Shown: one piece after another, positions 11,185 to 22,586 of the stretch
Position numbering within the stretch: position 1 is the first letter of the stretch
Layout of the letters: the number at the start of each line of letters is the position of its first letter
Source of the DNA: Bolinopsis microptera
Lineage: Eukaryota; Ctenophora; Tentaculata; Lobata; Bolinopsidae
Assembly (NCBI RefSeq): GCF_026151205.1
Contig: NC_087073.1
Location: forward strand, 6,283,001-6,347,000
DNA length: 64,000 nucleotides
Reading direction: 5' to 3'
Position numbers and translations under genes: made by a program
The notes under the pieces: model-generated
The model's database searches: none
What the model was told of the DNA's origin: nothing
What the model saw: the letters and a program-made list of their open reading frames with translations, nothing else

Positions 11185-13308
11185 ATGGACAACTATGTAA
11201 AGAACGGAAAAGAAATCTTCCTCAAGTTCTGCACCTCTGATGACAAACGACCTACTATGCTGCCGAGAGCTCCAGATCAGTCGTATATAGACAGGTACCC
11301 GGAGAGTAGTGACTTCAGAGACGAACGACAACGTCAGTCTGATTATGAGGCTGAAGTCATGGTGTGTAGGGCTTTAGAGAAATTACCGGACGATAAGATC
11401 ATCGTTCTTCATAACTTTGAATACACGCACCATCAATATCGTTTGTGTGATCAGAGTCATTTGTGGAACAAGAAGAAGTGCAAAGGGTGCAAGAACCCGT
11501 CGAATAAAGAAGGAGAATGTGATTTTTTAATTTTATGTTCAGGCTCCATCGTTATAATCGAAGTTAAGAACATGACTCACATTTACAATGCGGTCGACAA
11601 GGAAAAACACTTCAAGGCATTATCTGGTACGTTCACAAAATCAGTTGAGCAGAGAAAGAAGATAGAATCTCTGATTCAATGTATAGAAAAAGACACAACT
11701 ATCCGTCAGTTCACTGCGTATCCTTATTTCAGTAAACAATTTAAAGGACATTTCCAGGCTAGTGAAGATACAAAACTTCAGCTAAGCGATTCAGAATTAT
11801 CAACTGTAATATTTTATGAGGACATTATAGACTTATCAAGTTCTGGTTCTTGGTGGAATAACAACGCAACAGTAGCTCAAGATACAATAATTAATTGTGA
11901 TGCCTTTCAAAAGGTTAGGAATATGTTACTTGCTATCTGGGCTACCGATAAAAACTACGATCAATCGAAATGTAGTTTAGCAAACTGCATATTAAACATT
12001 GATGAACGGCTCAAATCAGGAAAATTTACTTTTTTACCAAAAAAAGGGAAGAATCGTGCACAGAATCCTGGAGTTGTAACAGCTCCTGATGTTATAAAAA
12101 ACTATGTTAAAGTGGAAAACTTGACAGTAGAACAAAGTGAAGCGTTCGAATCAAGCGAGAATCTGTTGTGGATTAACGGACCTGCAGGGGCGGGGAAAAG
12201 TGTAATACTTTGCGGTAGAATAATCCAACTGGTACAACTTAATGAGGACAATAAAGTTGTGTTATTCAAATTCGGCGGTGATGGTAACAACAGTCAGCTT
12301 TATCAGCGTGCATTAGAAGAAGCTAGTGTAGAATATCAAGAGACCAGCATGTCTGACGTCACTGCCACAGAACTACTATCAGAACTATCAGAAAGTAAGT
12401 GTAAAGTTATCATTGTAGAGATAAGAGATTATCAGACATTCCATCAGAAGATACAGAAGATACAGAAGTTAACAGATACAATCAGTGCTGTGACCAACTG
12501 TCACATATTCATTGACGATATACAGGAGTTATTGTATTCCTGCTCAACTAAGGAGTGTAGTGTACTGATGGACAAGTTGTTATCTTTAGAGTGCACTGTC
12601 AGGGTTGCATGTGACCTGGCACAGGGTTATTGGTTATGGATCGGACGAGGTGAAGGATTCATTGACATACTACTAAGAATGATATCTGACAAACTATCAT
12701 CCACTCAGTTGGTACGTTTATCAATGAGCCTTAGAAATACATGTGATTTATCTGACATCTTATGTATAATACGAGAACAATTTAGAGAATTTCATTTTTC
12801 AGAAATACCTGATGTATCACTATCAGATATGATTTTACCTACACAATTACAAGGACATTTTATACACGGTCCATTGACTGTTATACATGTTTTTAATGAT
12901 TACAATGTTGATAATATTAAACGTGTAATTGATAATGAGCTTGATAGATTATGTGATGAATTAAATTATTCTGATATAGGTATAGTACATACTAATGTCA
13001 CTAGTAGTTTAATATCAATAGTTAAGGACAGTGTTAATATGAGATGTGAAAACACTGATAGTAAGATTGCAGTGTGTCGCAGTGGGGATAGTTATTCTGC
13101 TCAGTGGCCAGCTGTAATAGCACTGCATAAGTCGGGGTACACTGAGGACGTGGAGGACCTGACTGAACTTTACTTAGCGTTATCCAGAGCACGTGTTTAC
13201 TGCTCTGTTGTTATATTCCCATGCGAGGAAATCACATTAGACCGATATTCTCATATTTTACGTTTGTTAGATAAACTGAGTAACTTTGCTCGTATCATAC
13301 GGTATTAG
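11185..13308 (+). CDS. NERD nuclease - SF1-like helicase protein, single exon
   Basis: 707 residues in one uninterrupted exon. An N-terminal NERD (nuclease-related) domain at about 40-190 shows the PD-(D/E)xK pattern: D113 in GECDFLIL, then E126 and K128 in IIEVKN. A cysteine pair just before it (KKCKGCKN, near 100) is unusual. A helicase/ATPase part follows: Walker A GPAGAGKS at 332-339, Walker B-like FIDDIQE with D444/D445, SLRNT (SF1 motif IV-like), and YLALSRAR (motif VI-like) near the C-terminus. NERD fused to UvrD/DUF2075-type helicases is common in bacteria, where it is thought to act on DNA. In animals the role is not established. The start follows a clear ATG after an AT-rich leader; an AATAAA lies near 13646. 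The lack of introns next to intron-rich genes suggests retrocopy or transfer origin. Confidence 0.85.
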   Translation: MDNYVKNGKEIFLKFCTSDDKRPTMLPRAPDQSYIDRYPESSDFRDERQRQSDYEAEVMVCRALEKLPDDKIIVLHNFEYTHHQYRLCDQSHLWNKKKCKGCKNPSNKEGECDFLILCSGSIVIIEVKNMTHIYNAVDKEKHFKALSGTFTKSVEQRKKIESLIQCIEKDTTIRQFTAYPYFSKQFKGHFQASEDTKLQLSDSELSTVIFYEDIIDLSSSGSWWNNNATVAQDTIINCDAFQKVRNMLLAIWATDKNYDQSKCSLANCILNIDERLKSGKFTFLPKKGKNRAQNPGVVTAPDVIKNYVKVENLTVEQSEAFESSENLLWINGPAGAGKSVILCGRIIQLVQLNEDNKVVLFKFGGDGNNSQLYQRALEEASVEYQETSMSDVTATELLSELSESKCKVIIVEIRDYQTFHQKIQKIQKLTDTISAVTNCHIFIDDIQELLYSCSTKECSVLMDKLLSLECTVRVACDLAQGYWLWIGRGEGFIDILLRMISDKLSSTQLVRLSMSLRNTCDLSDILCIIREQFREFHFSEIPDVSLSDMILPTQLQGHFIHGPLTVIHVFNDYNVDNIKRVIDNELDRLCDELNYSDIGIVHTNVTSSLISIVKDSVNMRCENTDSKIAVCRSGDSYSAQWPAVIALHKSGYTEDVEDLTELYLALSRARVYCSVVIFPCEEITLDRYSHILRLLDKLSNFARIIRY

Positions 13309-13394
13309 GTTTAATGTTATTGTGTAATAACGTTGGTGGGTGACTAGTTCTATTTTTCTGAAACGTGTATACACAAGCATTTAATGCGTGAACT

Positions 13395-13485
13395 AATTGA
13401 CGATTTTTGAAATTTTGACCCAACCTCCGGGCTAAAGGGCCAAGACTAACAACTATCAACTAACCAATTGCGCCACTAAGGTGAC
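13395..13485 (-). repeat. tRNA-derived SINE fragment
   Basis: On the minus strand TTAGTGGCGCAATTGGTTAG looks like a pol III A box. GGAGGTTGGGTCAAAAT, some 45 bases on, looks like a decayed B box. It resembles the better-preserved copy at 22587-22682. Confidence 0.6.
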
Positions 13486-13728
13486 ATTTATACAAATATA
13501 TTAAGCTAGCAATTATGACTTGCAGATAATTTCACCCACTAACTTAAGTATTACTATTATTTAATTGTGTTTCCTCTCTGAGTTATTGTTAAATATTACA
13601 GTGCTTTGTATCGAAAAGTTTTACACAATAATATGAATGGGCCAGAATAAACATAAAATTAACAAAGTGATTACAAAGTGATAACATTCGTCATTCGTGG
13701 TTTGGAAACAGACATATTACCCCAAATA

Positions 13729-14270
13729 CCTTAAGAATGACAAATTTAGTCTACCATAAATTTAGTCAAACTTTTTACTAAAATTGTTGCAAACCAAATT
13801 TTATGTGACTTAATTTTTCGGCGACTAATTTTGAAGTAGACCAACATTTTAGTAGAGCATATATGTATTAAATTTTGTTGAGCTTACATTCTTTATTATA
13901 TGTTTATGATAAACAGTTAAATATCGCTAACTGTACACAAGATCTTAGTGATACAGACTCTGGATCTGATGTAATTGAAATTCCTGAGTAATGCATTGAA
14001 AATTAATCTGTAATGCTCAGACGTGTGCTCACTGCTCATTGCTGAATCGATAGATAGCAGTTTATTTTAGAAATTGATTGTTTTATTTCTTAATATGCGA
14101 AATTGGAAAAAAACTAGCTTTATAATGGAAAAATCAAATGAATGGAATGGAAAATGATCTCGAAAAGTCAAAAAATGCGACTAAAATTGTTGTAGACTAA
14201 AAATTTGCGAAATTTGTGCCCAAAATTATGGTAACCAAAATTTATGGTGACCCAAATTTGTTGGCCCTAA
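13729..14270 (+). mobile_element. DNA transposon remnant, CCTTAAG...CTAAGG family, copy 1
   Basis: The ends start CCTTAAGAATGACAAATTTA and finish TTTGTTGGCCCTAA, loosely inverted. Internal short motifs of the AAATTTAGTC type repeat in both orientations. A coding tail ending SGSDVIEIPE then stop lies near 13945-13990 and may be the end of a transposase. A longer copy lies at 43235-43896. The superfamily is not recognised. Confidence 0.7.
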
Positions 14271-15599
14271 ATGCTAAGGTGTAAGGTAATGAAGAATGTC
14301 AAAATATCTAAAACAGGACTACTCTGCCTAATAGTAATAACCTATTACTAATAGGTAGTTGACTTGTAGCGCGATGCACTACTGGGTCGCGCGCGCATCA
14401 AATAATGCTTCTCGCAACCACAGTAGTGTGCAAACCAACATTCGAACCACCAGCAGCTGGTGGTCAATTTCCTACGAACGCGACTTAATTTTGGTTCAGA
14501 CTGGAGTCGAGCGCTACGTTATAGCTGTATATATAGCTCGTTTCACGACGAAATCTTCATTTATTGAGTTTGTCTGTCGATTATGTTGGAGTTTGTATTT
14601 TTAATTTTGTACTCGAATACTGTTAATTTATTTTTATTAAATAGTTGTTTTTCGTAACAGCACACTAGTACGTGATTCCTTTTGTTATTCTTACATAATT
14701 AGGAAGATTTTAAACTTCAATACTATAAATAATCAAATATTTACGAACACCGATCATCGGATTGTACCCATTATGCATTATTGGTATCGAAGTCTTATGT
14801 TGAGCTGGATATCGAAAAATTTCAAAATGTAAGGCTGTAATTTTGTACTTGTTTAGGTGTAGAACTAGGATTAACAACTTGATTGCTAGGAGCTAGGAAG
14901 AGATTTTAGTAATGATGACCCTTTAAACTTAAACTATATCTCTAGTGCACTTCGATCGGTTTTCTTTTCAATTTTGATAAAACCTAGTCGTGATCTTTGT
15001 TTCAGAACTTCACTAATTATTAAGTTTTGTAGTTTATATAGACGGAACATGAGCAGATACCATTTGATTAATTATAATATATCCGATTTGAAATATTATT
15101 CTGTCGGAGTTTGAGTTCAACATGGACACATTTATTAACATCCCGCATGAATTTGTGTCGTCTTTACAATTTTTTGCGCTGAATTTGTATGCTTATTAAT
15201 ACTGCCGCATGATATCAGTAGCTGCTATAAAACTAGAGTGTATAGCATGTGTATTATACGATGTTTCCCACGTAAAAATCGCAGGTTGTTTTGGTGCGGC
15301 TGGGCACTCTACTGGTGATTGACACCAGAGACTGAGAAAAACTTTGACATAATTTTCAAGTTTGATATGACCTAATAACTACCACATTTACAGGAAGTAT
15401 GGTAATACATTCTTGTCAGCTGTCTGGGCAAATCTTCTCTCGCAGAATTGGATTAAAATTTAATGTATTTTATTTCTCACTTCCAACGATGTCGCAATTA
15501 TTAGGTAAAATTTGAAGTTATTTTGAGATTCAATTAATAAATTTTAGATTGCAGCTTGATATCACTTAGTATGTACATTGTACTCGGTTGCAAGGGTAG
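14271..15599. other. Intergenic AT-rich DNA
   Basis: No gene was recognised. There is a CG-rich patch at about 14379-14396 (GGTCGCGCGCGCATC) and otherwise only low-complexity AT-rich sequence. Confidence 0.5.
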
Positions 15600-16500
15600 A
15601 ACTTATGAGAATACTATCATAGTATTATTGCACTATACTATTATGGGTTCATCAAAGTTCGTATCATGATTTGTCACAATTAAACCATCGAGTCACTTGA
15701 GGAAACCCGTTAAAGCTCGCAATTGGCGACGAGATAAAGTTTGTGGTACCTCTAGATGTTAAGTTAACTCTTAGGCTCCAATCTTCCTTACTATACCTAC
15801 CACTCCTTCTTCCTTGATAAGAAGTAGATCCATCTGGAACAGTGAGCTGCTTCTTCCCTTCTATCCCGTACTAGCCTACTCAGCTCTCTCCAAACCGTGA
15901 ACAACTACTCCCGGTGCTAGAACTTTAACCGCATAATTATAACAGCACAATTCTTTCGCTTGAATCTCAGTCTGCTGTAAGACTGCTGTACCGGTAGAGT
16001 TTTTACTTGTATGATTCAGCAATCTGCTCTTTAGATGGTACCGTTACCTCCCGCCATAAGACTGTGCCGTCTTGGTGACCTTGAGAATATCATAAGGTCC
16101 GATATATAAAAGCACTATCCAATATCGAGACCCACTCAGGATCCCAAACCACGACTCCTTTCGGTCGTCTGTACTTGCTTTTTTCCTCCCAGCATGGACT
16201 AAGTCAATGATACTGTCTTACATCGCTGGCCTTGTTCTTATAAGTGTTCACTCGGCGCTCACAAGATAACATGTTCAGAGATCTGTTGCAGAACCTTGTC
16301 GTGCCGTCATTTATATACTCCTTGACTAAGAGCTACTTAACACCTACAGCAAAAATGTGCTAAATGATACCCATCCTCTCCTCACATTACTGTACTTGCA
16401 CTTACCATCCTCATCTTCGCCATAGAGGTGGTTAAGAGGGTGACGTACACAGCATCTAGCACGAATCCAATAAGTGAGTCTACAGTGCGTGTCGAAATAC
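15600..16500 (-). mobile_element. Possible LTR-retrotransposon relic (Ty3/mdg4-like), doubtful
   Basis: The base composition changes to more balanced, codon-like DNA. The minus strand near 16070-16190 has short stretches resembling the GPY-type module after integrase in Ty3-like elements. The copy is clearly broken, with several breaks, and looks old. No LTR pair was found, so the borders are rough and the family call is weak. Confidence 0.25.
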
Positions 16501-16949
16501 ATTGCATGTACCCTTATATATTAATTGAGACAGAATTTTAATAAATCAACAAATTCTTAAAATTTAAAAAGGTAGAATTTAATTCTTTGGCATTTATTGA
16601 AACCTGCTTTTTTAAAGTTGAGAATTGGTTTCAATTTCTAGAATATCACGATAATGTTGACTCAAAACTGTTTCAGGCAGCTATCAAGTCTCAAGATATG
16701 ACATAATTTGATAGAATGTTAGTACCAACGCTATCAGTGCATTGAAGTCGAGTTCTCGATACAGGTATTATAATTAGGTTCTATCGACCGTTTTTGTAGT
16801 CTTAACTCATTTTTATTTGTTATTATACGACCAATTAAAACCTAGCAAACCAGACTTCTTTATGTGCTAAATGTTACTTTAACCTTAATAATAGCAGCAT
16901 TGTGGCAGATATCCAGTTACATTTTTTCCAGCCGTATATTATAAATATA

Positions 16950-17211
16950 CAGGGTGGGCCAAAAGTCAGTGTGCAAACGTTGGCATTAATAGCTCAGTCA
17001 CTGAGTGCCCAATTGAAATAATTGGTTCTGGTATGACTTACTACCACCACTGGTTCGAGAAATTTGTCAAATCGAAACATATTTGTGTTCATTGTTTTCA
17101 AAAGAAGGTTCATTTTCGCATTTATTTGATAGTTTGGATAATCGGATCGAGCCAAATTTTATTGAATTGTGTTTAGCCATTTAAATTACGTTTGCTCTAA
17201 AAAAATGAGAG
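16950..17211 (+). mobile_element. Tc1/mariner-like MITE, copy 1, truncated
   Basis: The element starts TA|CAGGGTGGGCCAAAAGTC and follows the left third of the complete copy at 22895 (for example TAGCTCAGTCACTGAGTGCC, then CACATTTATTTGATAGTTTG with small changes). It stops where the 1.24-kb duplication begins. The right end is missing. Confidence 0.8.
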
Positions 17212-17320
17212 TATATATATATTACTCATGCAACTAAGATAAATTGAGTATAAATACTCAATTTATCTTAGTTTAAGTTCCAAGTTATATAACTCATTTT
17301 CTAAAGGTCTCGTAAACTTT

Positions 17321-17544
17321 AATCAATTACAGAGGGTGTGGCCTCTTTTTCACTGAAAAGACGCCATCAGATTTCATTGCATTCTGGGACCAATTTTGGT
17401 GTGATTTAAAGTATCCTACAAATTGGTGTTTACTGTTTCGACTTTTGTAAAATCACTGTAACAATATAATCTGTATTCTTATAGTTTCAACCATAATAGT
17501 GAAATAGAGGGGCTGGCCAATAGCCACACCCTCTGTAATTGATT
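17321..17544. mobile_element. Small MITE with 22-bp TIR, within the duplication
   Basis: The left end AATCAATTACAGAGGGTGTG is mirrored at the right end near 17522-17544. The element is 224 bp with no ORF. The duplicate copy is at 18557-18780 and differs by very few bases. Confidence 0.8.
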
Positions 17545-18179
17545 TAAGTCAGCGAAACTTTCAGAAATTTGTGTGTAATTCGGAGATAAATTAAACAAGT
17601 TGTTATCGGCCACCATGTGTAAACGGAATGTTCTAGCAGACTGTATAATACTATAACATACATTTTCTTACACACACATAATCTAATCTCTAGAATGTTG
17701 CTATGATATCAATGGCAATGTTTTGATACTGTGTATTATCATGATTATGCCTTACAGGCCGATCTTCCGATGGAGTTTCGGTTGCCATGGCAACACATCA
17801 ATATGATAAAGAATTTGTAAACGCAGTCACAACTCTGTCGTGTACGGTGTGAGCGGTTATTTTATGATAGGTAACATCTACTTTTTCAGCATTTGCGGGA
17901 TGACCAGTTCACACGTATATTTTCGCAGACACAACTTCGCATAAAATTATATCCAATTATTCTATAACCAATTATCTACACGGACTTCTGTCTAAATATG
18001 AATGAAATCGAGAAAACCAAATATTATATGTTTCATCCTGAAGTGCTGAGTTCTCAGGCAGTAAAATCATGATCCTGATAGATATCGAAGTCTCCTTAAA
18101 TGATTGTCTCTGCTGCTTAATATATCTGGATTGTCGTTGGGAGGCGATGCAGATTTGTTTACTTTTAAGGGGGAGGTTC

Positions 18180-18377
18180 TGCTCAGCAGGAGAAAGAGGT
18201 GATGCACATTTTGTATTTGTCTGACATGTAGGACTTGAGCCACGTTTCCGTAAGTGCAATAAACGGTAACGAGTGGTTTTTGGATTTCTCCTGAATAAGA
18301 GCTGAGATTTTTGGCACTTCCCATATACTCGCACTTGATGCACAGGATTCATGGACTGGACATTTAAGACGAGGCAT
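18180..18377 (-). mobile_element. LINE endonuclease N-terminal fragment (duplicate 1)
   Basis: The minus strand encodes KISALIQEKSKNH and then LPFIALTETWLKSYMSD, the start of an apurinic-type LINE endonuclease. The frame is lost after about 45 residues. No reverse transcriptase follows. Confidence 0.72.
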
Positions 18378-18556
18378 GAGGAATAACGGGCACGTGCAGT
18401 GTATCCTCTGAGGCGGTAGGAACTGCTGGTAGTGGTATAGTGGGTAGTATATATATATTACTCATGCAACTAAGATAAATTGAGTATAAATACTCAATTT
18501 ATCTTAGTTTAAGTTGCAAGTTATATAACTCATTTTCTAAAGGTCTCGTAAACTTT

Positions 18557-18780
18557 AATCAATTACAGAGAGTGTGGCCTCTTTTTCACTGAAAAGACGC
18601 CATCAGATTTCATTGCATTCTGGGACCAATTTTGGTGTGATTTAAAGTATCCTACAAATTGGTGTTTACTGTTTCGACTTTTGTAAAATCACTGTAACAA
18701 TATAATCTGTATTCTTATAGTTTCAACCATAATAGTGAAATAGAGGGGCTGGCCAATAGCCACACCCTCTGTAATTGATT
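18557..18780. mobile_element. Second copy of the 22-bp-TIR MITE
   Basis: It arose by the segmental duplication, not by transposition, because the flanks match those of the copy at 17321 exactly. Confidence 0.8.
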
Positions 18781-19415
18781 TAAGTCAGCGAAACTTTCAG
18801 AAATTTGTGTGTAATTCGGAGATAAATTAAACAAGTTGTTATCGGCCACCATGTGTAAACGGAATGTTCTAGCAGACTGTATAATACTATAACATACATT
18901 TTCTTACACACACATAATCTAATCTCTGGAATGTTGCTATGATATCAATGGCAATGTTTTGATACTGTGTATTATCATGATTATGCCTTACAGGCCGATC
19001 TTCCGATGGAGTTTCGGTTGCCATGGCAACACATCAATATGATAAAGAATTTGTAAACGCAGTCACAACTCTGTCGTGTACACTGTACGGTGCGAGCGGT
19101 TATTTTATGATAGGTAACATCTACTTTTTCAGCATTTGCGGGATGACCAGTTCACACGTATATTTTCGCAGACACAACTTCGCATAAAATTATATCCAAT
19201 TATTCTATAACCAATTATCTACACGGACTTCTGTCTAAATATGAATGAAATCGAGAAAACCAAATATTATATGTTTCATCCTGAAGTGCTGAGTTCTCAG
19301 GCAGTAAAATCATGATCCTGATAGATATCGAAGTCTCCTTAAATGATTGTCTCTGCTGCTTAATATATCTGGATTGTCGTTGGGAGGCGATGCAGATTTG
19401 TTTACTTTTAAGGGG

Positions 19416-19830
19416 GAGGTTCTGCTCAGCAGGAGAAAGAGGTGATGCACATTTTGTATTTGTCTGACATGTAGGACTTGAGCCACGTTTCCGTAAGTGC
19501 AATAAACGGTAACGAGTGGTTTTTGGATTTCTCCTGAATAAGAGCTGAGATTTTTGGCACTTCCCATATACTCGCACTTGATGCACTAGGATTCATGGAC
19601 TGGACATTTAAGACGAGGCATGAGGAATAACGGGCACGTGCAGTGTATCCTCTGAGGCGGTAGGAACTGCTGGTAGTGGTATGGTGGGAGCGCTGTTCCT
19701 GGCTGAAGAGGTGGATGTGGTCTGGGGTAGTGGTAGGGCATTTGAGTTTGAGGGAGGCTGGACCGGTGGACGACTATTTCTGATAGGAGTCCGATCCTGG
19801 TTTGCATCGTTTCCAACAGTCTCCGTAACT
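19416..19830 (-). mobile_element. LINE endonuclease fragment (duplicate 2) with more 5' sequence
   Basis: It has the same endonuclease start as at 18180-18377, but this copy keeps about 150 extra bases upstream (to ~19830) that encode a Pro-rich stretch. It therefore represents the original junction, and the copy at 18 kb is cut by the duplication border. Confidence 0.68.
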
Positions 19831-20595
19831 ATAACAATCCTGTGATCTGGTATTGGTTACTTAAACTTATTTAATTGAACATGGTGTTTGACGTTGGAGC
19901 TTATCACTTTACAGTTTACATCACCTTACCTGAATAATTGAATAGGATGAATACTGAATAGCATTTATTAATGCTTTCTTTACCCGGAGAACTCTGTTTT
20001 ACTTGTCCCTCGGTAACACAAGACCGTGAGCCGTGACACTTAGTCACAATAATTAAGTCATAAGTCAGAAAGAAGTCCATAATTCGTACACCCATGATTA
20101 TGTTAAATATAGATTGACTCCAGTCTCCATTGTTCAATGACTTCGTCAAAATGTTTTAGGAAAATGTTCACAGATTTGTTAATTTTGGACTCAAATTAAC
20201 GTTGAGAAAAACTGAATTTATTTTGGAAAAATCCCGGCTAAAACCAAAATCCCGGCCGGTACCGGTACAAAATCGCCAAATACCAGCCGGTATTCCGGCT
20301 GCGCCGGTTATATCCCGGTCGAGTTCTGTCTGAGACCTAATTTTCTCTATTTCTCGTGCAATTTTAGATCAGACACAGTCATCTAAATTATTTAATAAGA
20401 AGGTTTAAATTATAAGCAATTAAAAACAGTTGGGACTATCATTGTTTGTGAGTACATATTATACGAATATAAGGTGGTTAATATAATTATAACACATTTA
20501 ATATAAAACATTTAAGACACATTTTTTTATTCCTGCATTGTACTCATTAATTTAACTAGTAATATTATATAAAAACCACATTTCTATTTGTACAG
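19831..20595. other. Intergenic DNA
   Basis: No gene was recognised. A short CCGG-rich cluster at about 20229-20325 (repeats of CCGGTA and CCGGC) stands out in composition. Confidence 0.45.
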
Positions 20596-21046
20596 GGAGC
20601 TGCTGGTAAACTACCGTCGCTATACATCGACTATGACTACAATCCTACTTTTAAAAACAAACTACATACATATCTCACATTTGCGAGGACTACTTCATCA
20701 CAAGCAAAAAATCGACATTGGTAAATAAAGGTAGGTTCTTTTCACTGACTTCGTTAAATGAGTTACATATTTTCACACAAATTACGTGCGTGATCATTAA
20801 AGGGTTGCTTGTGTGCAGTTACTTCTGGGCCAGCGCCACCCTGTTGGGAGTTTTCACATAAGTAAATTTGCCGATAATACAATTTTACTCATTCTGGACA
20901 TGTTACCTATATTATCATTATACTAGTATTTCTTCAGGTCTGTCTTCTATAACCACGATGAAAAGAAAAGCTGGGCGAAAACATTTGAGACTGCAGATTG
21001 CAGAACTGGAACACTCTATTTGAAGACAGTGGCTGCTGAGTGCTGA
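20596..21046 (+). CDS. Last two exons of an unidentified gene
   Basis: Exon 20596-20720 (acceptor TACAG, donor GTAAAT) and exon 20938-21046 (acceptor TTCTTCAG, stop TGA 21044-21046) join in phase 2 without a stop. They encode about 76 residues: GAAGKLPSLYIDYDYNP, then HTYLTFARTTSSQ, then W/SVFYNHDEKKSWAKTF and a final TLYLKTVAAEC. Aromatic and charged residues with two late cysteines suggest a folded, perhaps secreted, C-terminal domain. I do not recognise the family. Upstream exons were not located; the DNA before it is repeat-rich. The call rests on the open, phase-matched frame with good splice signals, so it could still be chance. Confidence 0.45.
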
Positions 21047-22492
21047 ACTGCATCAAATCTATCAGCATCATGTAACTTCGATCAGGAACAGACTCCATTT
21101 CATTTCCGACAACTAGCACCTGTTTTCCCTAGACTTACCAAGTATTAAGTAACTGCATTAGTATTAGGTTAAATTAAAGGCCCTACATCGAACAAGTCTA
21201 ACAATTAAAACTTAAATGCAAGAGTGCACAATTTATCACTAAATATCTTCCTCTTTTAATTCTAATCAACACACGGTTTCGTCTTTGTTTCACCCAATCG
21301 TGCTGATAATCAGTAATCATGCACTCTGCACTCTAACTTCGAGATGTTTCAAAAGGGCTCCCGACGAGTTGAATTAGATCAATATTTTCTTTTGATACAT
21401 AGATACTGATTGGGAGGTTCATCATACTATTCTTGTCACATGGTAACGATTAACGATTAGCTGATCAGCTTCCAGCATCGACAGGCCGAAATCCATAAAT
21501 ATAATCAGTTGTAATTTAATATTTATCATCGTCCGGATCATCATAATATTTTAATTTAAAGTTACAATTGAACGGTGTTAAGAAAGATAATTTAAGAGAA
21601 ATGTTTTGAAAGTGCCTGATTTCGAGTATAAGATCTGTACTGATACATTAATTTTCAGATTGTTATTATAGTTTATTTGTATTTTTTATATTATCTTATC
21701 CGCACAAGTTCGGAAGCCATCTGAACGCTATTGCCAGACACAGGCATATATTTATTTTGGGGTATCATGCTCTCAGAAATTTCAACTCAGTCCGATATTA
21801 TAGTTATACTAACCTGCATTGCATAAGGTTAATTGTCTCGCAGTCTAGTGCATAAACCTTTTATTTTGTATAAACCCTTTATTTTGATTGGGAAAACTTT
21901 AGTTTAATGTGGTTACCGTCTCTAAAGTTGGCATGATAGTTAATAAACTCTTATCTATTATGTCACTGAAGATGACGCCTTGCAACATGTTTGACGATAG
22001 CCTGTAGATTGATAGTTTGATCTAAGTATTTACAACAATTCATCTAGTTTGATTGATTCAAAGGGAAACAAATTCCTCTCTTATCTATTATGACTATATT
22101 TAAATTCAATCCTGTAAAGTGATACTCCTTTTTTAGTAATTTAAACATGTGTTTTCTCCTTCTGATTTTTAAACTATTACCGGTCACGCTGAATAATAAT
22201 GACATCAGTGAATTTAAAGCTATCGTTAACATCACTCAGAAAATGCGCGTCTTTAGCGCGTGTCTTGTTGTTATGCATCAATCCTTCGGTAGATCGGCGA
22301 GATGCACCACTGTGCCTCACCGAGCTGCGAAGGATTGACATCGTGAATCAAGTAGTTGACATACTAATAGTATTAGTTGACATACGTTGCTTGCCACTTT
22401 CCGCGCGCGAAGCGCGCGCCGCCGTATTTAAATTCACTTATGATAGCAGTAATAGTAGTATAGAGTTTACATTTTTTTGACTAAGCGGTGAA
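21047..22492. other. Intergenic AT-rich DNA
   Basis: No exon-like stretch was recognised on either strand. A GC hairpin (GCGCGCGAAGCGCGCGC) lies at about 22403-22419. Confidence 0.5.
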
Positions 22493-22586
22493 GGGGTCAT
22501 TCACATATTTATACTACGTAATCAATATTTTGGCCATTTTTACCACACCCCCCCCCCTCCGTAATCAACTGTGTCTGTAATCAAGA
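22493..22586. mobile_element. MITE of the GGGGTCGTTCACATATTA family, truncated copy 2
   Basis: It starts GGGGTCATTCACATATTTAT and carries the family's C run and CCGTAATCAA motif. It is then cut by the SINE at 22587. Confidence 0.75.

Larger units (their letters stand above)
17213..19690. repeat. Direct tandem duplication, period 1236 bp
   Basis: ATTACTCATGCAACTAAGAT occurs at 17221 and again at 18457, and the following ~1.2 kb is almost identical by eye. Differences include a few substitutions and a short insertion in copy 2 near 19081. Each copy contains a perfect palindrome (CTAAGATAAATTGAGTAT and its complement), a small MITE, an X-box-like palindrome GTTGCCATGGCAAC (about 17782 and 19018) and a minus-strand LINE endonuclease piece. 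The similarity points to a recent event. Confidence 0.93.

Noticed and set aside
11185-13308. Bacterial contamination
   Set aside because: The gene is AT-rich like its surroundings, has no adjacent bacterial genes, and lies between spliced animal genes in one continuous sequence.
18067-18352. Pro/Ser/Arg-rich proteins on the minus strand at 18.0-18.4 and 19.2-19.8 kb
   Set aside because: These frames overlap the LINE endonuclease piece in other frames and match no family.
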